Notes: generated by a model not told the origin, from the sequence alone. A stretch of DNA of 64,000 nt from Candidatus Accumulibacter affinis (GCA_016713625.1 JADJOT010000012.1:1-64000); one strand, 5' to 3'; counted from the first letter of the stretch, positions 8,939-19,348 are shown. Translations and numbers: made by a program.

Positions 8939-11734
8939 CTAGGCGGTCCTGCCTGGCGTCAGCAGCCGCAAGCCGGCCGGCAGGGACTCGCCAAAAGCGC
9001 GGCGTTCGTCGGCTTTATCCAGTTCAACCACCTGGCTGACCTGACTGATCCAGGTGGCACTGGCGTTGATCGACGCCAGGCGGGTGAGCACCGCTGCGCG
9101 GACGGCCTCGGGCAGGTCGCGCGAGCGGTCGCCGGTCAGGCGGGCGATCTGCGTCGCGGCAAAGGCGGCCGGCTCGACCTTTTTCCAGTCCAGTGCCAGC
9201 AGCGCGTCCAGCCAGTGCTCAGCAAGCTCGGGCGGCAGCACTTGATGGGCGCTGCCGTAGAGTGACTGACGTGCGCCGATGCGACCAAGGGCCCACCAGC
9301 CGAGGGCTTTTTCCGAGGCTTTGCGCAGCCTCTCGAGCAGCCAGTCGCCGATTTCGCGCTTACGTTCGATCGGCAGTCTCTCCAGCGAGGCGACGAGGCG
9401 CAGCATGTCGTCGTGACTGCCGGCGACTGCCGCCGCCGGCCGGCTGCGGTTCCTGGCGGCTTCGGCCCGCAGCCATGGACCGACGTCGTTCAGGATCTGT
9501 TCCTGGATGGGTGCTGGCAAGCCTCCCGCCGCGCGCCGCCAGAAGGTCCACCATTCCGACCAGTTCTGACTTTCGTTGGCGTACTGGATACCCTGCGGCA
9601 ACAGATCGCAGACCTGCTCGATCCGCCAGTCGTCCAGCGCATCGCCAAGACCCGGACGCAGGCAGTAGCCGGCGAGGTTGAGCCACAGCCGTTCGTGCTC
9701 GGCCGAGCGGCGGCGGCGGCGCGCGCGCTGCAGCAGGGCGTCGAACAGGGCACGCAGCAGCGGCATCTGCCAATCCTCGCGTTTGCCCAGCAGATGTTCA
9801 AGGTGGCCGCGCAAACGCCTCACCTCCTTGTTGTCGAGGGGCGGCGAGCTGGCTCCGAAAATACGTTCGATGGACTGCACGGCGTCGGCGAAGCGCGGTG
9901 GCAGGGCGGCCGACGAATCGGCAGGGCTAGCATCCTCGCCACGCAACTGGAATTCGAGCAGCCAGCGACGCGCGGCGTCGTCCACCGCGACGCAGTGAAT
10001 CTCCAGTGTGCCGACCTCGGTCATCGCGGTGGTCAGCTGCACGCGCACCTCGCGCTGACTGCTGCCGGGCAAGGCCTGCACAACGGCGGCGATCGGCGGC
10101 AGGCGAATGCAGTCGTCGTCGTCGAGGCTGCTGATCTCGCCGGGCAGGCAGGGAGTGTCGGCTACCGACGAAGCCAGGTGAAAGCGTACCGGCTGCCCAA
10201 GACGCAGGCTGAAGACGCGCTCCGGCAACGGGATTTCGTGGCCTTCCTCGCTGCCGCGCGGCAGCAGGCAGATGCCCCGTCGCTGCGGACCGGGATCTTC
10301 GAGGACCAGAAAGTAGCTGCGCGCCGAGCCGCCGCCGATGCGCCGCCCATGCCCCTGGCGAACGAGCGCGTAGGCGACTGCCCCGCGCGCCACGGCGACA
10401 TCGGGATGATCGTTGTGCAGGACGCGCAACGCCGACCCGCGCCAGTCGCCGAGCGTGTTCCGCAGACGCTCGGCGAGCGCCTCGGCGCGAAAAACACCGC
10501 CATTGAACAGCACCGTATCGGGCACCGGCAGAGCGGCTGCGTCGCTCTCGTCGCTAGCGTCGCCGCTGGCGGAGAGCGCCTGGCGTGCCGCCTGCGCGTG
10601 CCGCCGGAGAAAGGCGCCGAGGTGACGGGTAATCGCCGGGTCGGCGGGGTAGGGCAGGCCGAACTCGACGATCGCGGCTCGCCGCTGCTGCAACGGCTCG
10701 GTCGCTTCGACACGCGGAAAGAAGCCATCGACGAGCACCCGTCGGACTTCATCGCGATCGAGATCGACGGTGCGCGCGCCGCCGATCAGCCGCGATCCGC
10801 CGCCGAGCAGAGTCAGCAGCACCGATGCCGGTGCGTCGTCGGCCAGCAGTTGCTCCTTGGCCGCTCGACAGCGTGCGGTGAGCTGCGCAAAACGCGCTGC
10901 CGAGAGGCGGCCCTCGCTGGCCGGCAGGCGCGACTCGACGAGATGGGCGAGGGCGAGGTCCATGTTGTCGCCGCCGAGCATCAGGTGGTCGCCGACGCCG
11001 ATGCGGGTCAGCACCGGCTCGCCTTCGACGATCGCCACCTGGATCAGCGTCAGGTCGGTGGTGCCGCCGCCGACGTCGCAGACCAACAGCAGCCGGGTTT
11101 CGGCGAGTTCCTCGGCGAGACGCTGCTGGTGGCGCAGCAGCCAGTCGTAGACCGCTGCTTGCGGTTCCTCGAGCAGGCGCAGCCTGGGCAGGCCGGCCTG
11201 CCTGGCGGCTTCGAGCGTCAGCGCGCGCGCACCTTCATCGAAGGAGGCGGGGACGGTGAGAATCACCTGCTGCTGGTCGAGCGGTGCTTTCGGGAAGCGG
11301 TGCAGCCAGGCCGCGCGAACATGCGCCAGATAGCTGGCGCTGGCGACCACCGGCGAGACCTTGGCGACCTCCGCGTCGGCGCCCCACGGCAGGATCGGCG
11401 CCAGGCGGTCGACCGCGGCGTGCGACAGCCAGCTCTTGGCGCTTGCCACCAGCCGGCCGGGAACCTGCGCCCCGAGATCGAGCGCCAGCCGGCCGGTGAC
11501 CAGCGCCGTGACGCTGTCGCTTGCCGGCCAGGGCAGCTGCAGATCACCCGGGCTGATTTCCCCTGCGGCCGGATGATAACGCAGCGAAGGCAACAGCGGC
11601 CGCGCCGCTACCTGCCCGGGACCGACCAGCTGTTCGATCTCGAACAGCTCGACGTCCTGCCTGCCGGGTGCGGCGTAGGCAACGACCGTGTTACTGGTGC
11701 CGAGATCGATGCCGACGATGTAGGGTTTCTTCAT
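8939..11734 (-). CDS. Non-canonical Hsp70 family protein with long C-terminal extension
   Basis: A 931-residue actin-fold ATPase of the Hsp70 superfamily. The phosphate-1 loop is VGIDLGTSNTVVAYA at residues 7-21, phosphate-2 is LLLVCDVGGGTTDLTLIQ near residue 220, and an adenosine-type motif VLFNGGVFRAEAL lies near 420. The N-terminal half is clearly homologous to the next gene (both share SSAKSWL and a VDRxAxILP block). Instead of a DnaK substrate-binding domain it carries about 400 extra residues rich in helices (QSIERIFGASSPPLDNKEVR onward). I believe this corresponds to DUF3731. It sits 16 bp after the shorter Hsp70 and is therefore part of the same operon. Function is unknown; a dedicated chaperone or scaffold is an inference. 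Confidence 0.85.
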   Translation of the reverse strand: MKKPYIVGIDLGTSNTVVAYAAPGRQDVELFEIEQLVGPGQVAARPLLPSLRYHPAAGEISPGDLQLPWPASDSVTALVTGRLALDLGAQVPGRLVASAKSWLSHAAVDRLAPILPWGADAEVAKVSPVVASASYLAHVRAAWLHRFPKAPLDQQQVILTVPASFDEGARALTLEAARQAGLPRLRLLEEPQAAVYDWLLRHQQRLAEELAETRLLLVCDVGGGTTDLTLIQVAIVEGEPVLTRIGVGDHLMLGGDNMDLALAHLVESRLPASEGRLSAARFAQLTARCRAAKEQLLADDAPASVLLTLLGGGSRLIGGARTVDLDRDEVRRVLVDGFFPRVEATEPLQQRRAAIVEFGLPYPADPAITRHLGAFLRRHAQAARQALSASGDASDESDAAALPVPDTVLFNGGVFRAEALAERLRNTLGDWRGSALRVLHNDHPDVAVARGAVAYALVRQGHGRRIGGGSARSYFLVLEDPGPQRRGICLLPRGSEEGHEIPLPERVFSLRLGQPVRFHLASSVADTPCLPGEISSLDDDDCIRLPPIAAVVQALPGSSQREVRVQLTTAMTEVGTLEIHCVAVDDAARRWLLEFQLRGEDASPADSSAALPPRFADAVQSIERIFGASSPPLDNKEVRRLRGHLEHLLGKREDWQMPLLRALFDALLQRARRRRRSAEHERLWLNLAGYCLRPGLGDALDDWRIEQVCDLLPQGIQYANESQNWSEWWTFWRRAAGGLPAPIQEQILNDVGPWLRAEAARNRSRPAAAVAGSHDDMLRLVASLERLPIERKREIGDWLLERLRKASEKALGWWALGRIGARQSLYGSAHQVLPPELAEHWLDALLALDWKKVEPAAFAATQIARLTGDRSRDLPEAVRAAVLTRLASINASATWISQVSQVVELDKADERRAFGESLPAGLRLLTPGRTA

Positions 11735-11749
11735 CGCTCGGCCAGGGCT

Positions 11750-13597
11750 CTAATCACCGGCACCTGCGCGCACGTCGAACTCGACTTTCCAGTGCTGTGG
11801 GCCGTCGTGCGGCAGGGCTTCGAGTTCGAGCGTGCCGGCTTCGGTGACCCGGGCATGCAGGCGGACGCGTACCACCTCGCCGGCAGCGCGGCCGTCGCTG
11901 GGCAGCGTCGTCTGGATCTCGTCAAGTTCCTGGAGTTCCTCGGGCTCCCAGTCTTCGAGCAGAGCGCCGACCTGATCCTGGCGGCGAACCGACGAGCCGA
12001 AGAAACGGAAGCGCACCTGCTCGCCGACGACCAGCCCGAACTCCTGCGCCGGCAGCGCCGCCTCGCTGCCTTCTTCCATGCCGAATGGCGCCAGGCATAG
12101 CGCCTGCACCGGTGGCTGCAGGCCGGGGACCGCCGGCATCACCGATTCGACCGCAACGTAGTAGGCACGCGCCGTGCCACCGCGGATGCGTACTCCCTGG
12201 CCACGCCGGACGTAGCCGTAATAGGCGGCACCGCGCGCGACGGCGAGGTCGAGGTCGGCCCCTTCGAGCAGACGCGCGGCGGGGGCAGCCTCGGCGCTGA
12301 GCCAGGAATTGACGGTCGCCAGCGTCCGCTCGGCGAGCAGGTCGGACTTGAAGACGCCGCCATTGAAGAGCACAGCGGTGGGATGCAGAAAGGTCGCAGC
12401 CTCGGGCAAGCGGCCCTGGAAGCCTTCGAGATCGGCGGTCGCAGCGATCTGGCGGGCGAGGAAAGCGGCCAGGTGGCGGGTGACGGCGGCATCCTGGGCG
12501 TAGGGCAGACCGAGTTGCGTCAGGCCGGCGCGGCCGCGTCCCTGCGGCCGATCGGCGATCGCTGCCGGCGGGAAGAAGCCTTCGAGCAGCGTTGCCGCGA
12601 GTTCGTCGCGGGTCAGTTCGCTGCGGATCGAGCCGCCGATCAGCTTGGCACCGCGGCTGGCGATGACCAGCGGCACCGCGGTCAGCGCCGGATCGCTGAG
12701 CAGGGTTTCCTTGGCCGCGCGGCAGGCGTGCGTCAGCGCTCGCAGTTGCCAGGCGTCAAGTTTGCTGCCCTGCGCGGCGAGCTTGCCGGCAACCGCATAG
12801 GCCAGGGCCAGGTCCATGTTGTCGCCGCCGAGCAGGATGTGCTCGCCAACGGCAACGCGATGCAGTTCGAGGCTGCCGTCGCGTTCGAGAACGGCGATCA
12901 GCGAGAAGTCGCTGGTGCCGCCGCCGACATCGACGACCAGGATGATGTCGCCCGGCCGCACCTGTTTGCGCCAGCCGCCGTCGCTCTTCTGAATCCAGCT
13001 GTACAGCGCCGCCTGCGGTTCTTCGAGCAGGATCATGTGCTCACAGCCGGCAGCGCGCGCCGCTTCGGCAGTCAGTTCGCGGGCCGCCGGGTCGAAGGAG
13101 GCGGGAATGGTGACGACGATTTCCTGATCGACGAAGGGTGCTGTCGGTTGTGCCTGATCCCAGGCGGCGCGCAAGTGGCCGAGATAGCGCAGCGAGGCTT
13201 CGAGTGGCGACAGGCGCGCCACTTCCGGCGGCGCGTCGTTGGGCAGAATCGCCGCGCGTCGATCGACGCCGGCGTGGCAGAGCCAGCTCTTGGCGCTGGA
13301 AACCAGCCGGATCGGCGTCGCCGCGCCGCGGCTGCGCGCCATTTCCCCGACTGTGTAGTCCTGCTCGGCCGTCCACGGCAGGTTGAGATCGCCGGCCGCG
13401 AGTTCGCTGGGATGCGGCAGGTAGATGAACGACGGCAGCAGGCCGAGCGACTCGACCGCACCGGGGGCGGTCAGCTGTGGTACTTCGAGTATCCCCTGCA
13501 CGACCTGCTCGCCGTCGCAGGCGCCGATATCGACGTAGGAGAGGGCGCAATGAGTGGTGCCGAGGTCGATGCCGAGCGAAAACTTTGCCTCGCTCAT
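11750..13597 (-). CDS. Non-canonical Hsp70 family protein
   Basis: A 615-residue Hsp70-superfamily ATPase. The phosphate-1 motif is LGIDLGTTHCALSYVDIGA at residues 8-26. IILVVDVGGGTSDFSLIAVL is near 220, GEHILLGGDNMDLALAYAVA near 255 and TAVLFNGGVFKSDLL near 410. It has a short beta-rich C-terminus with VRVRLHARVTEAGTLELEAL in place of the DnaK substrate-binding and lid domains. It overlaps the DUF2760 gene by four bases (ATGA) and is followed 16 bp later by the longer Hsp70. It is neither DnaK nor HscA: no EEVD-like tail, and neither grpE nor a J-protein is nearby. Confidence 0.85.
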   Translation of the reverse strand: MSEAKFSLGIDLGTTHCALSYVDIGACDGEQVVQGILEVPQLTAPGAVESLGLLPSFIYLPHPSELAAGDLNLPWTAEQDYTVGEMARSRGAATPIRLVSSAKSWLCHAGVDRRAAILPNDAPPEVARLSPLEASLRYLGHLRAAWDQAQPTAPFVDQEIVVTIPASFDPAARELTAEAARAAGCEHMILLEEPQAALYSWIQKSDGGWRKQVRPGDIILVVDVGGGTSDFSLIAVLERDGSLELHRVAVGEHILLGGDNMDLALAYAVAGKLAAQGSKLDAWQLRALTHACRAAKETLLSDPALTAVPLVIASRGAKLIGGSIRSELTRDELAATLLEGFFPPAAIADRPQGRGRAGLTQLGLPYAQDAAVTRHLAAFLARQIAATADLEGFQGRLPEAATFLHPTAVLFNGGVFKSDLLAERTLATVNSWLSAEAAPAARLLEGADLDLAVARGAAYYGYVRRGQGVRIRGGTARAYYVAVESVMPAVPGLQPPVQALCLAPFGMEEGSEAALPAQEFGLVVGEQVRFRFFGSSVRRQDQVGALLEDWEPEELQELDEIQTTLPSDGRAAGEVVRVRLHARVTEAGTLELEALPHDGPQHWKVEFDVRAGAGD

Positions 13598-14151
13598 AGT
13601 TCCACCTCCGCGGCAGCAACGATGCGCAGGTCGTGACCCGCGGCGAGCCTGGGCAGGCGAACCTCGCTTACCCGCCAGCCGCGGTGGGTGATGCTGCCGG
13701 TGAATGGCGGTTGGCCGACGACGTTGCCGGTGACGCGAATCGCTGCGGCGTCAAAACCGGCGGGCAAGGTGAGGCGGCTGCCTTCGGCTTCTTCGCGCAC
13801 CGCGTTGATCGTGAAGTTGTCGCGCAGTACCCGGCGACAACCTTCATGAACGACGCGCGCGGCGGCGCCGACGTCGGTATCGGCATAGCTGGCGACGTCT
13901 TCCTGGATGAAGTCGATGAAGCGCGCTTCGCGCTGCAGCAGGCCGAGCAGTTGCAACGCGCCATCGGGCGCCGCTGCGGTAAGCGGCACGGTCACGGGTT
14001 TCGCCGCTGCCGGCGCCGATGGCTCGGCGCGTTGCTCGCCCGAGCGTAAGGCTTGCACGCGGGCGGCGAACTGGCCGTCGGAAAGAATCGAGAAAAAGGT
14101 GCCGAAGGCAAGGGAGATTCTGCTCAACAAGGAGGGACTGGCTTGTTTCAT
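13594..14151 (-). CDS. DUF2760 domain-containing protein
   Basis: A 185-residue protein and the first gene of the Hsp70 operon. An N-terminal segment (SRISLAFGTFFSILSDGQFA) could be a short amphipathic or membrane-proximal helix. An alanine/proline linker follows, then the conserved domain with ALQLLGLLQREARFIDFIQE, DVASYADTDVGAAARVVHEG and PFTGSITHRGWRVSEVRLPR, as I recall it from DUF2760. The family has no established function but is repeatedly found next to pairs of atypical Hsp70 proteins, as here. Its stop overlaps the ATG of the next gene. No sigma-70 promoter is obvious upstream. Confidence 0.75.
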   Translation of the reverse strand: MKQASPSLLSRISLAFGTFFSILSDGQFAARVQALRSGEQRAEPSAPAAAKPVTVPLTAAAPDGALQLLGLLQREARFIDFIQEDVASYADTDVGAAARVVHEGCRRVLRDNFTINAVREEAEGSRLTLPAGFDAAAIRVTGNVVGQPPFTGSITHRGWRVSEVRLPRLAAGHDLRIVAAAEVEL

Positions 14152-14578
14152 GGAATGGTCCTGAGTTTGACCGCTGCGGCAGCGGCGCTATGGAATGTTT
14201 TCAGACTCGGTCGCGGCTGCGCCGGGGCCGGGCCGGCAGGTGCGCGCAGCGGGTCTTCTGCGAAAGTAATCGACCCTGCTTGCGCATGCTGGCCATGGTC
14301 GGGGGGTAAAGCAAGGCCAAGCGTAACGCCAAGCCATCGCTCCCCCTGCAGGGGCGTCTGTTGCGCCGCAATATAAACCATTTTCCAAGATTCGGGTAGC
14401 TCTCGCGACGGGAAGCACGTGGCAAGCGATCACCTCGGACCGAGGCGCGAAGACCTGATCCGTCTGCTGTTGCAAGGTGGCCGGCTTACCCGCCAGATTA
14501 TTTTTTTACTTCTGTTTGTGTATGCGACAATTTGCCTTGGAGATGGCATTCCTCAATGAATCTGCGGATTCAGTAGAT
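14152..14578. other. Intergenic, no gene supported
   Basis: About 430 bp between the DUF2760 start and the REP-like palindrome that hosts the group II intron. It should hold the promoter of the Hsp70 operon. Overlapping short frames on both strands have no recognisable content. The right end is AT-richer (14500-14560), with a run of seven T bases near 14503. Confidence 0.4.
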
Positions 14579-14604
14579 CGTAGGTCGGGTTAGCGTAGCG
14601 TAAC
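14579..14604 (+). repeat. Left part of a REP-like palindrome, interrupted by the group II intron
   Basis: GTCGGGTTA - GCGTAGCG - TAAC lies immediately before the intron. The missing right arm CCGAC resumes at 19463. Joining the two exons gives the perfect stem GTCGGGTTA/TAACCCGAC around the GCGTAGCG loop. This is the common REP type seen in many betaproteobacteria. The clean reconstruction fixes both intron boundaries. Confidence 0.75.
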
Positions 14605-15917
14605 GTGCGCCGTGTCAAGGCGCTGTCTTTCAGCGGGTGCGAATCCCGTCCGGTAACTTTCGTTCCGACCGGTAGCAACTGGAGCAGTCGCGAAGGCAAC
14701 AAAGCGGCTGAAGCCTTCGGTGTAGAGGGTTCTTTAAGGAACTTGGCGAGCATGCAGGCCGTAATGTGAATGAACACTGAGCAGGCCTCGGAAAGAGCGA
14801 TGCGGAAGCCGACCCGGCGTTACAACGGGGAAGGCCGCTGTCGTAGGTGAAGCGAACGAAAGGCAGCCTGCGATTCCGCCGGGGTAGTGGTGACGGCATG
14901 TGTGGAAGAGGAAGACAGAGGCAACACGGGAAGCCCCATCACGTGGTCAAGCGCAAGACCAACCGGACGCCCGCGAGGGACAGGCCGGGCGAGGTGGGGT
15001 GGCGGAGAGGCCCGTAGTACCGTTGAAGTCGGGTAATGCCGATGTAGGAAAGGGGCCTCAGTTCAAGACCAACGCAAGAAGCGGAAAGGGATAGGAGATT
15101 GGGCAACCTGCAAACTCCGATCAACGTTCAGAAACTGCGGATGGCGTTATACCAAGCGCGCTCATAAGCTGCGTTAACTGTCGAGCCTAAGCGCATGTAG
15201 AATTGGAGCATTGCTTGTTCTTTGGGCGTGCGGCCATGTTGAGACTGACCTTTACGCAAGCCGAGGCACGGGCCTTGGCACACCAACGCTTTCACCATCA
15301 GCATCCACGCGTGCGACGCAAGATGGAAGCGCTCTGGCTGAAAAGCCAGGGGCTTGCTCATAAAGAGATCGCACGGCTCGCGGGGGTGAGCGGAAATACG
15401 CTTCGGAGCTATCTGCAGCAGTATGCCGAGGGCGGCATCGCCGCGTTGAAAGAATTGCATTTTCGTCAGCCGAAGAGCGAATTGGCGGCGCATCAGGCAA
15501 CGATCGTGGCCTATTTTCGTGAGCATCCGCCGGCTTCGATCAATGAAGCGATTGATGGGATCAGAGAACTGACGGGTTTCAGCCGCTCGCCGACTCAGGT
15601 GCGGATCTTCCTGAAAGAGAAGTGCGGGATGAGGCGCCTGAAGACCGGCACACTACCGGCCAAAGGGGATCCAGATGTCCAGGAAGCGTTCAAGAAGAAG
15701 GAACTCGAACCGCGTTTGGCTGAAGCCAAAGACGGTAAGCGTGCCGTGTTCTTTGTAGACGCCGCGCACTTTGTCCTCGGCGCCTTCGTGGCGATGCTAT
15801 GGTGCCGGTGTCGCGTCTGGATCCGTGCGCCCTCAGGTAGGCAGCGCTTCAACGTCTTGGGTGCGCTTGATGCGGTGACCAAAGAGGTCGTCACCGTCGT
15901 CAATGCCACCTATATCA

Positions 15918-17592
15918 ATTGGGTGTGGCTCTTTTGAGCCACGATTTCCCTGCGATCACGCAGCCATTTTGGTGTCATTGTTCTGCGGTGCCGACAGATA
16001 GTTGCGCTGGCGCTCTTGGCGATGGTGAAAGGCCATGTACTCCTCGAAGTCGCCGCTGGCACGAAGGGAGCGCAAGCGGAGCACCGCTTCCGCGCCGTCC
16101 AGACTCCAGCGGGCGCCGGTGAGGTCCATGCGGTCCTTGACCAGGTGACGACAAGCGCCCTCGATGATTCCGGTGGCGATCGGCCAGCCGTTGGCCAGGG
16201 CGGTGGCATAGTCGAAACGTTCTTTGTTCTTGAGCAGGTAGTCGGCACACTTGTCGACCGGCGCTCGCGCCTCTTGCGAGATGCCTTGGCGGGTGGCGCT
16301 GCGGCGCATCCCCGCGGCCACGTCGCTGACTTTCCCCTGGAGTAGGGCGTAGGCGCGCTCCAGCACCCAAGTTTCGGCTTCCTGCGTGCCATCTGCGTGG
16401 AAGCAGTAGGCGGCTTTCCACAAGTATTCGAGGACATGCACGAAATCCTGAATGACCACCACGTCCGTTCGGTGGCGCGCAATCGCCACTTCGACTTCCC
16501 GCTGTTGAGCTTCCTGGCCATCGACCAGCACCAACCACCTTCGTTCATGCTTGGGGTCACGACGCTCGGCTTCGGCGAACATCTCCTCGATCACTTCCGC
16601 CGGGGTCTGACGTAGGCTGGCCCACACCCGCTTGTTCTGTACTTTGGGCCGCTTCGGCGCGGTTGACTCGTCTTGCCCCATGATCTGCTCGGCGGTCCGC
16701 ACATGCGGGGCCACCTCGTACCACCGAGGCAACCGTGGCCATCCGCTTACGATTGCGCTTCTCGCCTTTACTCAGACGGGCTTTGAGTTTGTGCGTCGTC
16801 GCTTCCGCCTTCTTACGCGTCGCCTCTCGAAGGTCTTGCTTCCGCACGACAATGCCTTTGCCATCGGTACTCATCACCAGCAGATCGCTGCTGTCCACTT
16901 CCGGCGTACCGGCTTCCTCCTCAGGCGCACTGGCTTCCTCTACCGGCCGACGAGCGTCCTCCACCGCCGGACGGGCGTAAAACTCGTCAAAATCCACGCT
17001 GATCGCCCGGGACAGTTCTTCGGCTTGTCGCTTCGGCACTTCCGCACCCGTGCCTTCCTGGATGGCCTTCACCGCCTCTTCAAACGAGCCCTTGGCCACT
17101 TCCAACCCTACCTTGCGTCGCACCCCTTGGGAGTATTGGTTCGGCGGCAGATTCAGCGCAGCATCCAACGGGAAAACACTCTTCAGCCGGGCTCCGCTGT
17201 ACCCCAGGCGCCTGACCGTCACTTCGCCGAACACCGTCGCCAGCGATCGGCTTCTGGCTCGGCAATGCCGCCGCTCCGCTCCGTCCGCCCCGGTCACTAC
17301 TTCACACCTTTCTTCCGCCGCCGCTCGTTGATCCAGGTACCCCTGCATCAAACGCCGCAACAACTCATACCCCTCGCGCGCGATCAGTGATTCGACCTCC
17401 CCATGCTCCAGGATTCGTGCCGAATCCGATCGCAGTTCACCCATCAGTTTCTCAAACTGCTCGCGAGCCGCCACAAACTCGTCAAAACAGGTCTCTTTGG
17501 TCTCTCCTGACATCTCAAGGGGCCTCCTGGGCATGGGTAATCAGCTTGAAAACCGTTACCTACCACCTCCGATGCATCTTTGACAACCCTCT
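15918..17592 (-). mobile_element. ISKra4-family insertion inside the IS630 transposase gene
   Basis: The boundaries are set by where the IS630 reading frame stops and resumes. The left end begins near GGGTGTGGCTC and the right end, on the reverse strand, near GGGTTGTC. This suggests short imperfect terminal repeats, but I could not define a target duplication with certainty. The element holds one transposase gene on the minus strand. Its orientation is opposite to that of the IS630 element and the intron. Ends are approximate to about 10 bp. Confidence 0.65.
15956..17534 (-). pseudogene. ISKra4-family transposase, one frameshift
   Basis: Starts MPRRPLEMSGETKETCFDEF at 17534. The N-terminal part contains an ARSRSLATVFGEVTVRRLGY block and LLVMSTDGKGIVVRKQDLRE with the first catalytic aspartate. 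After one extra G near 16730 the frame continues with VPRWYEVAPHVRTAEQIMGQ. ERRWLVLVDGQEAQQREVEV and VVIQDFVHVLEYLWKAAYCF follow, and the C-terminal GWPIATGIIEGACRHLVKDR carries the conserved glutamate block. This order is characteristic of ISKra4-family DDE transposases. A single-base repair would restore about 525 codons. Confidence 0.8.
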
Positions 17593-18026
17593 GATAAATC
17601 ATCTCTTTGATCCGCAAGCAATCCCTCGTGGCCGAAAAGATCCACACCCATATCAATTCGCTGAGCGTCTGCGCCTTGCTCGAGAAACTCTCTACCCTGC
17701 GGCCCACGCTGCCGGTTACGGTCGTGCTTGACAACGCCCGCTATCAGCGTTGTGCATTGGTGCAAAACTGCGCCGAAAAACTAAAGATTGAGCTGCTCTT
17801 TCTACCGCCCTACTCGCCGAATTTGAATCTCATCGAGCGTTTGTGGAAGTTCGTCAAAAAACAGTGCCTCTATGCCAAGTACTACCGCGACTTCAGCTCT
17901 TTCACCACGGCCATCGAACGCTGCTTGCAAGACACACACACCATCCACGCCAAAGCGCTCAATTCCTTGTTGAGACTGAACTTCCAAACCCTCCCGAAGG
18001 CTCAGGTCGTGACCGCGTAAGGTATA

Positions 18027-19303
18027 CATGCCAAAGCGAAGGAAGAACCCGGGTACCGGTTCTACCTCCTGTACGACAAGATTCATCGACGGGACGTGCT
18101 CGACCATGCCTACCGAAGCTGCCAAGCCAACCAGGGAGCAGCCGGGGTAGATGGAGTTCGTTTTGAAGACATCGAAGCGTATGGAGAAGAACGCTGGCTT
18201 GGGGAACTGGCGGAACGGCTGAAGCAGAAGGACTACCGACCGGAAGCGGTCAAACGGGTCTGGATACCGAAACCGAACGGCAAGCTGCGCCCCTTGGGCA
18301 TACCGACGATCACCGACCGAGTAGTACAAACGGCGGCGCTGCTCGTGCTGGAACCCATCTTTGAAGCCGACCTGCAACCGGAGCAATACGCCTACCGGGC
18401 AGAGCGGGGAGCGCAGGACGCGGTAAAGGCGGTTCATCGTCTGCTGAATACAGGACACCAGCAAGTGATCGATGCGGATCTGTCAGGCTATTTTGATCGC
18501 ATTCCGCATCCTGAGCTGATGAAGAGCGTCGCCCGTCGGATCGTGGATCGGCACGTTCTGCACCTCATCAAGCAATGGCTGGAAGCGCCAGTGGAAGAGG
18601 ACGATGGACACGGTCACCGGAAGCGGACGACGTCCAACCGGGACACCGGACGCGGCACCCCGCAAGGGCTCCGATTTCACCGCTGCTGTCGAATCTGTAC
18701 ATGCGGCGATTCCTCCTCGGATGGAAGAGGTTGGGGTATGCCCGTCGCTGGTCGGCGCACATCGTCAATTACGCAGACGACTTCGTCATCTGCTGCAAAG
18801 GCCGGGCAGAAGATGCCATGGACGCGATGCGGGGGATGATGGAGCAACTGAGGCTGACGGTGAACGACGACAAGACACACCTGTGTCAAATACCGCAAGA
18901 GCGGTTTGATTTCCTGGGTTACACCCTCGGGCGGTGCTACAGCCGCGAGACCGGGCGCGCCTACATCGGCACTCGGCCCTCGCAGAAGAGCATCAAACGG
19001 ATGGTGGAAAGCATCACTCGGGAAACCGACCGTTGCCGAACCCTCCTGGATGCCGAGTTTGTCGTGGGACGGCTGAACCGGAAACTGACCGGCTGGGCGA
19101 ATTACTTCTGCCTCGGTCCAGTCAGCCCGGCCTATCGGGCGATCAACTCCCACGTCACGCAACGGCTCCGCCGGTGGTTATGCAAGAAGCACAAGGTCTC
19201 CGGCACGGGGTTGGCGCGCTACCCGGATCAGTATCTCTACGAACAGTTGGGGCTGGTCAATTTGCCGGCACGGACCCATGACCTTCCGTGGGCGAAAGCG
19301 TGA
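18027..19303 (+). pseudogene. ltrA: Group II intron-encoded reverse transcriptase/maturase, interrupted and frameshifted
   Basis: This is the intron-encoded protein that splices and copies the group II intron. The first few codons lie at 15141-15150, before the IS630 insertion. The gene resumes at 18027 with KAKEEPGYRFYLLYDKIHRR. RT blocks follow: NQGAAGVDGVRFEDIEAYGE, RVWIPKPNGKLRPLGIPTIT, VIDADLSGYFDRIPHPELMK, then a frame change near 18660. RT5 has the catalytic NYADDFVICCKG. The maturase (X) domain is TGWANYFCLGPVSPAYRAIN. I see no HNH endonuclease motif at the C-terminus, which ends at a stop just before domain V. Broken by both the IS and one indel. Confidence 0.8.
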
Positions 19304-19315
19304 TGTCTTGTCCGA

Positions 19316-19348
19316 GAGCCGGATGCGGGAAAACCGCACGTCCGGTTC
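19316..19348 (+). ncRNA. Group II intron domain V hairpin
   Basis: GAGCCGGATGCG, then GGAAAA, then CCGCACGTCCGGTTC folds into the short two-part hairpin with an internal bulge and GNRA-like loop that forms the intron catalytic core. It lies 12 bp after the reverse-transcriptase stop. A longer domain VI region follows up to the 3' splice site at 19462. Confidence 0.8.

Larger units (their letters stand above)
15236..18020 (+). pseudogene. IS630-family transposase, split in two by another IS
   Basis: The N-terminal half (15236-15917) has a helix-turn-helix region (GLAHKEIARLAGVSGNTLRS) and a winged-helix part (DGIRELTGFSRSPTQVRIFL). The first DDE aspartate is in AVFFVDAAHFVLGAFVAMLW. The C-terminal half (about 17598-18020) has the second aspartate in LPVTVVLDNARYQ and the glutamate in PPYSPNLNLIERLWKFVKKQ. 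Together they make one full-length IS630 DDE transposase of about 365 residues. The break falls after NATYIN. With the insert present it cannot be made. Confidence 0.8.
15150..18024 (+). mobile_element. IS630-family insertion inside the intron, itself interrupted
   Basis: The ends are imperfect inverted repeats of about 24 bp. The left end reads TACCAAGCGCGCTCA, and the right end on the reverse strand reads TACCTTACGCGGTCA. A TA dinucleotide stands on both sides (15148-15149 and 18025-18026), as expected for IS630/Tc1-type elements that target and duplicate TA. Removing the element rejoins the intron ORF (LRMALY + TKAKEEPGYRFYLLY). Its single transposase gene is broken by the ISKra4-type insertion at about 15918-17592. 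Confidence 0.75.

Noticed and set aside
9413..12100. A plus-strand open frame of 895 codons opposite the Hsp70 genes
   Set aside because: It is the antisense of two clearly homologous Hsp70 proteins. Its composition (arginine-, alanine- and glutamine-rich) is typical of GC-rich shadow frames.
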